Positions 20,777 to 33,700 of a stretch of 64,000 nucleotides of DNA are shown in pieces. The stretch spans positions 930,001 through 994,000 of the forward strand of contig JAYXKI010000016.1 of assembly GCA_037892935.1 (NCBI GenBank), given 5' to 3'. The notes under the pieces are model-generated. The model did not search any database, was not told where the DNA came from, and worked only from the letters and a program-made list of their open reading frames with translations. Numbering within the stretch: position 1 is the stretch's first letter; the number at the start of each line of letters is the position of its first letter. Made by a program: the position numbers and the translations under genes. The DNA comes from Phlebopus portentosus. Taxonomy: Eukaryota > Basidiomycota > Agaricomycetes > Boletales > Boletinellaceae.

Positions 20777-23700
20777 TCGTTGCAAAGGAATCGGGAAGGA
20801 GGACATATGAACAAACCTTTATGCATTGTACTAGACAACTCCACATCACCACCTTTCTACTCGCTCACACCATCTTTCTCCTTTCTGCGCTTCCAGTCGC
20901 ACCCTAATTCCCGTGCCAAGCACTGCATTACCCCGCTTTGATTATTTATATCATTAGCCCATTCACCACAAGATCCCAGAATACTGTAGCTCACGATGTC
21001 TTATCATGCTATTTTGCAGTCTTAATTCGGAAATAATAACACCGTAACTCGTCCCATCACGGAGGAAAGCGAAGAACCCCACGAAGGTTATGGGCGGAGG
21101 GACAGACGGCACTACGAGGAGAATAACTTGTTGACATATTGACATATCAGCTCGGCTCGCAGCTCAGAGGAGACAAAAATTATTCTAGTAGCGTACCTGA
21201 ACTCCAAGGCGACGACGGACTGATCCCGCAATTATGATGTTAAAACGCGAATAGAACCTTTGGCATGAATGATATGCAATTCTGCTAAAACGCATTTTCC
21301 TTCGTAATTGATAGGCCAATCTGTTCGGACTGAAGCACGATTTGCCACCTCTGACTGATACGCAGCACGCAGCAATAACGGGACTGCGCGACGCTTTCCA
21401 AACACGTTCCGTTAGGCGCACCCACACTATTATTCATCTGAGCGCTAGCCGAGTCAGATGGGATTGATGGACCAAGCCGACAAATACAGTAGTAAATGGG
21501 ATGAGCGGCAGGGCGGCATTGCTACACCGCGAGAAACGATGAGCTTGGCACGGGCACTCGAGCCACTTCACGATTTGTCGTTTTGCTCACGGCATGATAT
21601 CTTCATTGACACCACACTTGATTGGTAACTCGGAAAACGAAACGAAGTTCAGCCTGAGTCCGATCGTGACAACGAATGGTATCAGGTCGTGACTAGAATC
21701 ACGTGAGTATCGTCACACAGACTGTTATACCCGAGTCAGGGACGTCATAATTCCTCAAACTTGAACCTGCCATCTTCTCCTTATCTTTTTCGCTTGCTGC
21801 TGGTAGATGGGAACTGAGTAATCCCGTCAATTAGCACGAAACACCATAAACATCGCGATTGTGATTGTGAATTGTGGACAGTACATAGTTCAGGCGACCA
21901 AACCTCTCCCGAGACGACACTAGCGGAAACCACAAAAATTCGTTCAGATTGAGAAGTCCGTCTGTAGCGGAGCATATTGTCTGCAACTCTCTCTCTCTCA
22001 TCTCATCTTTAGATGAACCTATCTGGATGTCCTCAACTCCGGGGATTGCTCAATCTGGTAACCGTTCACTATGAGGCTTCTCGCAGATCTCTGACTGGAG
22101 TTGCCATCTCCCTCAAACACCTCGGCTTCATGGATGAACTAACCAACTATATATCACTCTTTTCCTAGACTATTCTGATCGGCGTATGTGGGCTCTCCTT
22201 TCTTCGCTCGCCGGACCACTACGTCGTCATACGCCGGTGTCTCTGTTGCCAACAGGTGATTTGATTGAACGGCAGAAATGATAATGCCATGCTTCTAAAA
22301 TCGGTATTTTTTCCATTTTCCCGGTTCTTAGGCATCAATCTCTTTCTACTAATTTAGCTCCGAACTTACCAAAGCGCTATCTGCGTTGTCAATCAGGACG
22401 ATCGATATTGCCAGTTCAGGTCTACATCGCGCATATATATCACTAAGCATCCGAGAAGCTCGTGACTCTGTCTATCGCTGTAGCTGGCTCTACTTTCCTC
22501 CTCGGCCGACTGCAAAGTGTGTAGCATTCTTGGCTTGTCACCTCATTAGTATGACGCCTATGTATGAGGTTCTGGTATATAAATGATTTGACTTACCTGA
22601 ACCTCCGCGATCGCGCTGCTAGCCACAGATTGTGGAATTACTAAATCCAGAGTTGCTTCTCTTCTGCTCAGGAGGAAACTCACATGAATCACATCCGCCA
22701 CGCTGTTGCGCTTTGCGTTCCTTTAATAACCGGTAGGCTCCTAACCATCAGGACGGAAACTGTTCAGAATGCTTTCGGATTTCTCCACAGAACTCTCTCC
22801 CGGCCTAAAATGGTACTGCGGTCCATTTATATGCAACGTATACCTGCAAGTCTTGGACAGGATTATTCAAAACGCATAGAAATTGCTCAGGAACCAGTTT
22901 TTATGGCTATTCTTATGTTGAATCTTACTAGAGACCATTCACCATCAGAATCAGAACAGTCTTCTCCTTGTGCTACAAGCGAAGCAATGACAATACTTTG
23001 TTTCTTGGACTTGAGAAGTGGTCTAGTGCCAAGGAATATGGCATTTCGCACTTAGCTACTGAGCGGCTCCAACGTCAAGGTCTATTTACGTTGTGGCGTT
23101 TTTGTACTTTTGTCTATAACAATACAGAGGAAGATCTACTCTGCGTCAGGAATACGTCGTCTGAGTCGTCAGAATGAATCTAGGCGTTCATCGATTCGCG
23201 CATGATTCATTTCAAACATGCTGAACGCGCGTGTCGATAGGAACGATCGTTCTCCTTCCTGGTCAACACGGCTTAGTACCTTGTCCGTGCTTCTTCATTC
23301 ATTCTTTTTTGGTTCTTTCCCATAGAAGCGGCAGCAAAGATAGCTTTGCACAACTCGTTAGGCGCTGACCTTGTTGATTACCGAAAAAATAGTGGTACGT
23401 CCTTACTCTAAACCTACTTCAATGATGTGCATCACTTCCTTCTGTGATCACAGTTCTTTTATGTTAGTCTATAGGCTATACCTGTGTGTGGTTCTCAGCG
23501 GACATGGATTCCGCGCAAGGCGGAATCGCTTCTATGAAGGTAGAGTCTTCAACGTAAACTTCAAAATATATCTTCCAGCATGTCTTCTATCCGTTCTGAG
23601 TAACTTCTGTGTTTCGCGCAGCCTTATCTCTCTGTTCAAGGGAGCCGCTGTACATGTTCGCAAGGCGACATTTGCCTTCACATTCAGATGCCGAAGGCGG

Positions 23701-24131
23701 AAATGCTTCGCGAAGGCCAGAATATATCCACCGTGCAACAAGAGAAAGCTGCATAGCGGACATATCGCAAACCTAATCATCCTATAGCCTCGTGTCGATC
23801 TTTGCATCGTTATTCGCTATAAGTTGCAAGTCCACGGCAACTGAAGAAATAGGCTATAGAATTATGCAGTGCAACAAAGTCCTCGCCTCAGTATGTAGTA
23901 CGAGTCGGATTAATGTTTCCGCTTGCTGAATATCGGATCAAACATCCCAACAAACGTTGCAGCTTCCAATTTCATCATTTCATCAGATACATGGGATCGT
24001 TCGGTAGTTTAATAGTCCAAATGTTATCAGAAACTAAAGGGGTTAATGATACGTTACGTTTAACCTGTTTGAGACGCGGCGAGCGCTATTCTCTTTTCTT
24101 TGTTCTCGTAGAAAACGAGAACGCATCAGAT
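20777..24131. other. Gene-poor stretch with no supported gene
   Basis: About 3.3 kb. Frames such as 22684-23055 and 23371-23787 reach 120-140 codons but have no family motif, low-quality starts and no linking introns. No transposase or retroelement motif was seen on either strand. Confidence 0.5.
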
Positions 24132-24254
24132 TCAGATAAAGGATGATGTTAGGAAGGAACTAGTAAGCAAAACAAACACCGAGATAATGACCGTGAGTGG
24201 CTTAGCCAGAGGTATGGCACGCGACGCAGCGCTCGCGCTCGCATTGGAGGAGCT

Positions 24255-27206
24255 TCAGCCACTCGCATTCGCTTCTTCCAAGAGCGATGGGCAGGTAGGA
24301 GCTGCGAGAACACTCCCGTACTTTGACGCTGCCCAGAGCACAACACCGTTTGTCCACCCGAAACCTGCCTGAACTGTGTATTCACCGCCACGCCCGGCAG
24401 AGTCGACATCTGTGGCGGAGAATTTTTCAAACATCTATGCATGAGGCCAAGAGGGAGACGCCGTGATATTATGATTGAGATGGAAAGAGAGGAACGAGGT
24501 GATAAGCTTCGTGATACGTAGTAAGGAGCTTGAGTCAATACATACGTTGCCAGTGTTATTGACGCTTTGCGTCACATTAAGCTCGGCGTCTGACAGACGG
24601 GGTAGGACGTCAGAAATAGAACCACCCGTCGCATGCCTGAAATATAAACAGCGTCAGCGCCCAGGCTTCTCGTCGGTGATGACAAGCCGAGCAAAGGACC
24701 GCCCGTGGACAGGGAGATCACGGCGTTGCCTTGAAAAGCCAAGGGCTGGCTAAAGCTGAGACTCACCAACTGCAGAGCGCGCTCGTGATATAGCGATTTG
24801 CCAGCTCGCGCTGGAGTGTGAACGACCAGGTCTCGTTGGCAGTAGCGTTGCCACCGTTGAAAACTGTCCCGTCTCTCGCGTTGATGTCTGCGCCAATGGA
24901 TGCGTTCCCGCCACCTATTATCAGCTGACCGGGAAGTTGGCTCTCGTCGAGATCAAGTTGCCCAGATGGTATATACGAGAACGAAGGAGAACCAGACGGC
25001 ACAGGAGTTGTCGAGACATTTGACGGGATGCTAGCAAGCGCTTCAAGGGCAACAAACTGATGCGGTGGCCATGAATTTGGTGCATCCCATTGCAAGCCTG
25101 TCTCCAGAAAAGTGGTCGGAAACGTGCCATTATATTTCTTCAATGCCATATTGACCGATGCAAACGCGCCAAATGCGGCGGTCTCGTTCTTCAGCACTTC
25201 ATCCGGGATGATACCATTCCAAAATGGATAGAAGTGCGCCACTGAGAAGAAAGAGTTCCTCGCGTTGGACGTGAGGTTAAAGTCATAGAACGCGAGCTTG
25301 CTCGGATCCCACAGCAGATCAAGAATCGCAGAGCGGAGTTCACCCGCGGCGGCAGTATGCGTTGCAGCACGTTCCTTAGCATCCGTATTCTGCGAAGAAG
25401 ACGACAATTTATATAAGTCCGCAAGCAGCAGGTGGGCCTTGTCTTCAAGAAGCTCAAAATTAGAAGCGCCAACAGAAGGGGAAAAGTAGCAATGATACTT
25501 ACATAGTATACTGTTCAGACAAGCAGGGACGGTGCTTCGAATATTCAGCGTCCTCAAAAGCGGATTCGTGTTGTTCGTACCTCCTGCAAATGGCTCTTTC
25601 GTCCATCGAGCAGTAAAGTCCCATCCGGACTCAGCGCCAGAAGCAAGCTCTGCGTACAGATCTGATCTCTGAGATTCATCAAGAGGTGTCTGAATATCAG
25701 CTCCATTTGCAGTTTCGTAATCTGAAAAATAGTTGATTCCTCAATTACCTCGAGTACAGTGGAATCAAGCAAATAACATACCAGTGAGGTAAGATTCCGG
25801 ACGAGGCGCAGAATTGTTCACTGCGTATCTATAAACCTCGTAGGTTTGGTTCGTATACGGACTTGTTACGTTGACTGTTCTATTCGTGTGCCACCATGCA
25901 AGCTCAAGTTCCGCAAGAGGCAGAGCACGCGCGAGAATGGACGTATCGTTCGAAGCCGCTACATAATCGGAAATCATCTGAACCAAAGAATGATAGATCA
26001 ACAATCGCTTTCGTTTGGTGAATTAATTTACTAACTCGAATGAAAAGAGGCGGCTGAGAACGGTTAAGATCTTGGTGATAAGGCGGTTAGCTAACGAAGT
26101 TTCGGGAGTGCCTGAGGTTCACCTACAATATATTCGTCCGCCATTTGGAATGAAACCGAATCTTTCCAATTCATCCATGAAGTTCTGAAGAGTAGCATTG
26201 ACAACGTCGAAGAGCTGGGATTCAATAAGGCCCCTGAGAATCCAGTAAGAGTCCCAATAGTCTTAGTTGCACATATTATTAGTATTAATCAATATTTCAT
26301 CAGACGGGAGAAGTTTCGTACATTGTTCCCGGAACCGCCCGCCAGGAATCACGAAGGTATGATTCAAAGGAATGAAGGTACTTTCGCAGTCGTTTCCACC
26401 TGCTCCGCATAGCGCCGATTCGTTTGTTCCTCGAGCAAGCTGTGTCCAAAAGGTATGGACAGTCTGAGCAAAGGCCTTGATCAATGGATCCGAAACATTA
26501 TTCAGGAACGGCGGGTCCTGGATGAAATTAGACAGAGCAAGCGCTTCTAGCTCCGACCCTTCTCCCTGGAAATTATTGTCAACGAAGTCCACTATTTGCT
26601 GGACCGTGATGTTCGTCGTCGAGTTCCCAGCAGTGGTTACAGTGCTGTTGAATGCCGAAAGTACATCATCCGATGGTCGACTCGTAGGTTTATCGACAAA
26701 TGTTTTCGGATCCGTGTATAAATCAGCAATGTTCACTGTTTGAAGAATCTTTTGGATTCAGTGTCAGCGTATCCCAATGCAGTTCGGTAAACAAATTAGC
26801 ACAGAATAAAAGATTTCATTCTACAATCCAGAAAATGACAAGTAGATAATGGCGCTTTTCAAGGGACAAAAAAAAATCGGAGAGTGATATGGTTTGGTCA
26901 TGTGTAAAAAGGGAAGGATACTGTAAGAAATCACAAAAAGCTCACCGGTCCTGCACAAAAAATTTCACTTGGGCACCAAGCCTGAACTGGCGGTAGAGGT
27001 ACTTGACTAGGCAAGGTATTCGTCAAAGGTGCTGTCGGCGACGGAACAGCAGTTGAAACTGTGATCGAAGGGACACTGGTAGTTAACCCAGCCGACGACG
27101 CCGTAGCAGACGACGCGGAACTAGAAACGGCCTGGGGCAAAGCTGAGACACCCCAGTGTGTTGAGAGCAGGACTGCAGCACACAGGATCTGTCTAAGACT
27201 CCGCAT
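24255..27206 (-). CDS. Secreted GH37 trehalase
   Basis: Hydrolyses trehalose to glucose, outside the cell or in the vacuole. Nine exons (27206-26946, 26748-26322, 26261-26127, 26070-26036, 25977-25782, 25721-25503, 25442-24767, 24636-24546, 24434-24255) give 739 residues, in frame throughout. A signal peptide (MRSLRQILCAAVLLSTHWGVSA) leads into a Ser/Thr/Pro-rich linker. Both GH37 signatures are present: PGGRFREQYYWDSYW at about 219-233, spliced across two exons, and QWDAPNSWPP at about 542. Many NxS/T sites suit a secreted glycoprotein. The frame stops at TGA 24257-24255, yet 40 further codons stay open to 24132 and encode a Ser/Ala-rich stretch and a hydrophobic tail resembling a GPI-anchor signal. 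The neighbouring F-box gene is divergent. Confidence 0.93.
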
Positions 27207-27267
27207 GTTGACCGAATGGAATGGTGAGCGGCCAAGCTGAAGAATGCATATTGTGTTTAGAGCACTT

Positions 27268-27275
27268 TTTATATA
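27268..27275 (-). promoter_or_regulatory. TATA-like box upstream of the trehalase
   Basis: TATATAAA on the minus strand, about 60 bases before the trehalase ATG at 27206. Spacing is normal for a fungal TATA element. Confidence 0.45.
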
Positions 27276-27769
27276 AGAATGAACAGTCGGCGTTCCGACG
27301 CGTGCGTCATATGATCATGTTCTCACCCTCGTTCGGCCCACGGTCAGGGACACATTCCGATGATGCAATGCGTATGTAGATGTCGGAATTGGAGTGGCTT
27401 CATTCATCCTCCGAACCGACGAAGAATACTCACCGGCATCGTTGAAACATCTATAGAAAACCCATGAACGGCTGAGATACTCATTGATAGTTCTGCAGGC
27501 CGGCTTGGACGATATCAGCAAAAGAGCCGCTTCAGGTGTATACTAAATCAGATCTATGACGAGGCTTTTTTCCTCTCTAAATCATATTGTCGCATGTGAC
27601 TTGAGAGACCTCATGGGATTGAATTTAAAATTAAAATGGAACTCTCCACTCACAACTAACTGTCTCTCCAGGTGAAATCATGATTCGGGGGGTTCGGCGA
27701 TTGTAAGTTCGCGACCGTGTCTGTGCAACCGACGGTGAGAAGGGCGAGGTCAAGGTCAGGTATTTTGAT

Positions 27770-27832
27770 GGTTACATAATACAGATATGAGGTTACATAA
27801 TACAGATATGAGGTTACATAATACAGATATGA
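27770..27832 (+). repeat. Three exact tandem copies of a 21 bp unit
   Basis: GGTTACATAATACAGATATGA is repeated three times without mismatch (27770-27790, 27791-27811, 27812-27832). Each unit carries an ATG in the same frame as the following gene, so it supplies three possible starts and, if the first is used, a duplicated seven-residue peptide MRLHNTD. Confidence 0.95.
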
Positions 27833-29622
27833 GTAAGCTAGCTAATGGGGTTCCAAAAGTCCACTCCGCCACTCCGCCAAAACGTGGTCATCCATCTACC
27901 ATCATGACTTGGAGCTCCTGCGTGCCTCAACCCGTAGAGTCCAACATACTGACAACGAGCCCTTGTAATCATACGCGTACAGATGCTCATGTTCCGGAGC
28001 ACGGCGCAAAGACTAATGGTAGAAGTCGTGACTTATCTCAAACCAGAAGAACTTTGAACGTTCGATCTGACGTATCTATGGATTCCTTGCTTGATCTTCC
28101 AAGCGATGTGATAATAAACGTATTTAATTATCTATCAATCGACTCTCTGTACAGGCTTTCTCTGACATGCAGATATCTGCATGCTCTGGTACGTGAATTT
28201 CTTTCGCTGACTCTAAAGTACAAATCGAGGGTAACAACTGCATTTTTCCAGATCTCGCATTTCGGATGGGCGTCATATTTGCGCCAAAACCCGCGTTATT
28301 CGTGGAGCCTTTCTTGCATTGACCAAGTATGGTCTCCATTTGAGCGAGTGCGCTATAATTCGATCTCGGAGCGCAATTGGAAGAACCGGGATTTTATTGC
28401 TCGCCCGCTTTCTGCTCCTTGGCGTGGAAGGCTCCGCCCTGAACTGACCATATCCCGGAAACGTCTCGTCGTCGCTGCAGACTGCAACTTGTATGTATAC
28501 GCATTCTCTCGGCGATCGGAACGTGCCAGCACCCCAGGCATTCAACTAGAGGGACTGTATCCCTTGAATGGATCCAATGAACAACATCAGGCACTCCACG
28601 ATATCACAGCCATTGCATTCTTACCCGATAACGGAGAGGACCGAACACTTCTCGTAGGCTTCGTTGATGGTTATGTGATGCGTGTGACTTTACCTGAACC
28701 AGAGAAGTCCGGTCCACTTCTTGTGCCCGAACTGGAGCCGCTGGACACCGAAGAAGACTCTATCATGAGCATTTCAGTCTCTGGGAATTTGTCGTTCACA
28801 CTGTCCGGCTTCGGAAAAGGCACGCTTCGTCTGGGCAGCAGCAAAATAGCTTCCGAAATGGATATTGGAGAGAAGAGTTGGTCTTCATTCCTACCAAGTC
28901 CCAATGCTCAATTTGTCGCCATCGGTGCGAGCTCGAGAATGCCATTGGCCGTCTATCCCATACGCGATACCGGTTTGAGCTCAGTCCCCTCTGCAGCTCT
29001 CACGAGTGTAAGGGCATCTGAATGGGCCAGTAGGGCTCCGGCGTCTGCGGTGTACGGAATAACGGGCCCTCCGCCGTCTTTTCCGGGAAATCCAGAGCAG
29101 ATAATCGTTTCTGGTTGGTTCGACGGACGTGTACGTCTGTTTGACTTGCGCAATCCGCCGACTTCATCAATGACTGCGACCCCAATGGCGAAGGCTGTAC
29201 CTGTTCTATCGCCCATAATGTCATTGTCCGACCCCTGGGCCTCGGAGAGCATCTATTCTGTTTCTTCAGGCGGAGGAACCGGGTGCAATATTGCTGCAGG
29301 AACCGCACGGCATAGTGTCGTTGCTTTTTGGGATGTACGCGCTATCCGTGAGAGCTGGAGTGTGCATGCGCCTGGAAATGATAGCTCCCCTGTATACGCT
29401 GTTCAGCTCGAGAGCTCCCGCCTGTTTGGAGTGACACAGAGTCGCGCGTTCGTTTGTGACTTTGGTCCTGGTGTTGACGCAGATACTTATCCAAAGCTCC
29501 CACAATTAACGATAACGGGACGACGTAACCGTCGGGGCCTTGACGACGCGCTAAGGACAGAAGACGGCATCCGATATGAAGTGACGAAGTATCTACATAG
29601 GAATCCAATGGCCGGCGGTTAG
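27787..29622 (+). CDS. F-box protein with C-terminal WD40-like repeats
   Basis: Likely substrate receptor of an SCF ubiquitin ligase. An F-box is clear at about residues 98-134 (SLLDLPSDVIINVFNYLSID, then a LTCRYLHAL end), binding Skp1. The rest resembles a beta-propeller: segments such as RKRLVVAADCNLYVYAF, TLLVGFVDGYVMRVTL, QIIVSGWFDGRVRLFDLRNP and HSVVAFWDVRA end in WD-like dipeptides. The frame is open from 27787 to the stop at 29620-29622, but 28189-28251 (63 nt, GTACGT..CCAG) is very probably an intron: it follows LHAL, encodes a poor-looking segment, and removal keeps frame (590 residues). Start choice is uncertain, because in-frame ATGs at 27787, 27808 and 27829 lie in the tandem repeat. 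No transmembrane segment. Target unknown. Confidence 0.8.
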   Translation: MRLHNTDMRLHNTDMSKLANGVPKVHSATPPKRGHPSTIMTWSSCVPQPVESNILTTSPCNHTRTDAHVPEHGAKTNGRSRDLSQTRRTLNVRSDVSMDSLLDLPSDVIINVFNYLSIDSLYRLSLTCRYLHALVREFLSLTLKYKSRVTTAFFQISHFGWASYLRQNPRYSWSLSCIDQVWSPFERVRYNSISERNWKNRDFIARPLSAPWRGRLRPELTISRKRLVVAADCNLYVYAFSRRSERASTPGIQLEGLYPLNGSNEQHQALHDITAIAFLPDNGEDRTLLVGFVDGYVMRVTLPEPEKSGPLLVPELEPLDTEEDSIMSISVSGNLSFTLSGFGKGTLRLGSSKIASEMDIGEKSWSSFLPSPNAQFVAIGASSRMPLAVYPIRDTGLSSVPSAALTSVRASEWASRAPASAVYGITGPPPSFPGNPEQIIVSGWFDGRVRLFDLRNPPTSSMTATPMAKAVPVLSPIMSLSDPWASESIYSVSSGGGTGCNIAAGTARHSVVAFWDVRAIRESWSVHAPGNDSSPVYAVQLESSRLFGVTQSRAFVCDFGPGVDADTYPKLPQLTITGRRNRRGLDDALRTEDGIRYEVTKYLHRNPMAGG

Positions 29623-30785
29623 GCAATGGAAGGGAAGTCGTTCATCTTTCTGGAAATGTTGGGCGGAGAAATGCCATTTCCGAAAGAAGATAGATCTGTG
29701 CCCACGGCGGATTTAACCTGAATCGCATGTCCGTTATTTGATGTATCCGCGAGTTCTTATGCATTTTCGGAGACCCGAGCTTTGGGTACCCACTGAAAGC
29801 CACTGTAGAGTTTCAAACTCATAGATTGTTATCGCATAGTGTGATAGACTCTTTCTCCGCAATCAAGTCATCATTTGCTGATCCTCAGTTAGAAGTACTT
29901 GCCGGAAAAATTAAGATGTAGACTTTCGGAGGTATTTACGATCAAGAATATAAAAGTACTACAGCAACCTGCCCTGTTACGATAAGCGACATTTTACGTT
30001 ACGACTGGCTCTTTTCACTGGCTCTTCAGTAAGCTAAGACCAACTAGTCGTCTACTTCTGATCTCTTTTATTTGTTGTAAGCCCATAGCCACGCCTGGAA
30101 GACACCTGCCTAATATAGTAAGTATACAATTTAGCATCAGTGTTTTCGTCTGATCGGAAGGGGTCAACTTCGTCTAGACGTCTAACCACCGTCCGCTCAC
30201 AGCAGGCCCGGCTCTCTTTTTCATCCTCTTCGTCGACAAAAAAGGCGAAAAAAAAATCTGTGGATATCTCTTGTGTACAGTGACGCTGGTATCGAGGGCG
30301 CAGGACGCAAAGTGGAGGATTTTTGATCACGGGGAAAAGATATTTTTACGACGGCTGGTATTGACGCGCTGCTTGCACGCGCTCGAAAGTCGACAGGACA
30401 GCAGCCTGCAAACAGGTACGTGGCTTTGCTGGCCTGCGGGTGACGTGCAGGCTCGACTTAAAAGTGTGTTTCTAACAGGACCCGTTTCTGCCACCCTTCC
30501 TGCGTACTTGTTTAGTGGGGTTCGCAGCTCGGCTCGCGTTCGAGCTCGCAACGCTTTTCGCCGCTAACCTGCAGCGGCGATAATCAAACATCATCTCGCG
30601 CCGAAGTGGTATTCTGGGACGCGTCGACCGCCTTATTCGGGTCGTAACCGCCGTTGGGGGCGGTCTCCTTCGCTGTGTGTACTTAGCTTCCCACCTCGAC
30701 ATCCTGGGTACCGCTGCGCTCTCCGCCTGTATCTACTTGACAACGTAGTTCAAGGACGACATCGTCTCCTATCTATACACTCATT
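29623..30785. other. Intergenic region upstream of the RasGEF gene
   Basis: About 1.2 kb of short, overlapping frames without domains. It contains the 3' end of the F-box gene and the promoter and leader of the RasGEF gene; the last 80 bases before 30786 are pyrimidine-rich (CATCGTCTCCTATCTATACA). Nothing else supported. Confidence 0.5.
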
Positions 30786-33700
30786 ATGCTTCCACCAACT
30801 ATCGACACCTCTGTTGCACGGACTATGTACTCTGCCACCACATACAAGTCTGCAGGAGGATCCTCTCGTCGAGATGAAGAGTCTCCTCAAGGGACCCGTA
30901 TTCGCAGCCTCTCAACAGCGTCCACATCCTCCTCTATTTCGTTGGTCACTCCGGTTCCCTCGTCTGGTAATCCTTCGTCCTCTTCGTTGGACGTCCCACA
31001 AACGGCTGATCCAAGGTTCGATTCGGGGTCTATAGCCTCGGCAAGCGAGCTGGGAAATGTATATTCTGATGAAGACGATGAATTGCCGGTTGAAACGATT
31101 GTCCGCGCTCTCCACGACTTTGTGCCCCAGCAGCAAAATGCGACATGTCTCGCATTTCGTGCTGGCGACTTAATACGCGTGTTGAATCGAGATCCTAGCG
31201 GGTGGTGGGATGGGGAGATCGATGGCCGAAGGGGTTGGTTTCCAAGCAACTACGTTGGCTTAGTCGATGAAGAGGAACTGCCACCGCCGCCTCTCAAGAA
31301 GGTTCATTCTCGTTCAGTATCGGATACGTCCTTTGCATCGCGAGCCAGCACGGTTAGTCCGTTACCCCGGTCAAATCATGACTCGGGAAGTGGAGACCTA
31401 CTATTTCCTGGGACCGCGAGCCACACCCACCCATTGATGGTTCCTCTTCTGCATAGCGTACAGCTTCTACAAAACACGGCTCTCGTTCGGCGAGTCAGTC
31501 ATTATCAACCTGCCGTCGCATGCATTATCCAGTGCATACGAGCTCTCTTACAACAGACCGAGTGTCTTGCACGAGGGGCTCCATTGCTCAGACGCTTTCC
31601 TGTCATCGCACAAGAGCGAAAACGGGTGCTTGCCGACCTTGCATCGCTTGTTACTCAAAGCAAGAAGGCTTCATCACCAGAACTCCAAACCGACGAAGAT
31701 AGGGACCCGGAAGAGGAGCTCATGCTTCGGCTTTCCGGGCAAGTTTTTGCTCGTGTCAGGCGGTTCCTTGCCGTCCTCGTCCAGTGTGGAGTCGATCTGC
31801 CTGAACGTAATTTTGCACTGCCAGCCGACACTTCGACGTCAGAAACTGCTTTCGAGGATAGTGTCGATGCTCAAAATAAAGAATTAGTGGAACAATCCGG
31901 AGTTTACGCGGATGAAGAGATTTATCAGCCGAAGCCACCACCAAAGGACAATGTGAAGCACGCGGCCCGTGCTTCAATTATCTCCAATTCGACCACGCGA
32001 TCTACCAAAGGAAGCTCGCGAAGGGTCGTTGGAACCCTTCGGAATGGGTATCATGGACGGCAAATGTCACTTAGCAGTTCTTCAAGCTTCTCGTCGTTTT
32101 CGTCGTTGGACTCTCCCGGTACGCCTCCAACACCGCCTTTCCCTGAAGGTCCTTGTACAGCGACGCAAGTGCAACAGGCGTTACGCTCAACACACGACAG
32201 TCTCCTATCCACGATTGCTGCCTTTATAGGTCATGTACATGCACATTCGCGCTCGGCCCATGCGTCAAGCACTGGCCATCTCTTTGCGCTAGTGCGTCAG
32301 ATAGTTGACATTGTGTGCAGGCTCCTGACAATAGTGGACGCTGTTATGTGCGTGGAGAGTATACCCTGGACGAAGCGATCTACGCTCGAGGGCGCGAAAG
32401 AGAACCTTTATCAAATTGCTTGTGCACTTGCGGATGCGGTACGGGAACAGGCAGCGAGCCCTCCTTATCCGCTATCCGAAGAGGAGGAAATGGATGACCG
32501 GAGACGGTTGCTCAAAGTGGCCACGGAAGTGCTGAAGGCGGGTTCGGATTGCGCTTCGGCGGTGAAGCAATGTTTGTCACGTCCTCTTAATGCACCGCCG
32601 TATATCATTGTACTTCCATCATTATCAGATGTCTCGGCACCGCCTACTCCGGCCGTTCAGTCTCCAGAGCGTCGCTCGTATGAAAGAGCTCCTGGAACTG
32701 CACAAGATCGATACATTGAGAAGGATGACTACTGGGCTGACGATGACGATATCAAACGTGCATCAGTTGCGAGTGGTGGAACAGTTCTGCCTGAGACTTT
32801 GGAGGAGCTCCACGACCAGGTGCAAGTAGGATATGCAACAACGACTTCGGACTATGAGCTTGACAATGAAGATCCTACTGTGCAGCCTTTGAGGCGAAAT
32901 TCTCCTGACAAGTGGACGACTCAACTTGCGTATGCGATTGACGAGGACGAGTATTTGTGCGCAGATTCAGCAATGCCTGTGCAAGACCGTCAAGCATTCG
33001 TAGCCGCACTGCCTAAGGATTTCTCTGAGCCTATTGAGGAAGAGTTAGAGGATGACGAGGATGAGGACCGCAGCTCGGCTGAAAAAGACCTCCCATCTCC
33101 AACTTCACAGGTGTATACTGGCGCCCCGGCTGACCACGACACAACAACAGGCGTCGCTCGGAGGCAGAGATCTCTGGAAGACAAGTTGCTTCATGGAGAG
33201 CTACCATCGATACCACAAGCAGACGAGGAGGACGATAGCGTCCCGCTTGCATGGACGCTTTCACACGACTATGCGCCTCAAGATGTTGCATACAACAGCG
33301 AGGGTCAACTGGTTGGCGCGACACTAGAAGCACTTGTAGAGAAGATGACTGCTCATGATCAGATACCTGATGCTGGCTTCCAAGCCGTCTTCTTCCTCAC
33401 ATTCCGCTTGTTCACGTCTTCGACCAGTCTTGCGGAGACTATTACTGCTCGTTTCAACCTTGCGCGACCCATGGGTTTGACGGATGCAGATGCTGCATTG
33501 TGGTCGCAACAGAAGCTTCTACCAGTGCGTTTGAGGGTGCAAAATCTTCTGAAGTCTTGGCTGGAGGTGCATTGGCGAGTAGGTACGGATGATGAGGCAA
33601 TCCCTGTCTTACAGAGGTTCGTCCGAGAGACGATGGCAGAGGTGTATGCCGGTCCCGCGCAGCGTTTAGACGACTTGATCATGACGCGCAGCTCGCTGAC

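Noticed and set aside
22684..23055. Frame of 123 codons as a gene
   Set aside because: Unrecognised sequence, no introns that join it to neighbours, and no start context.
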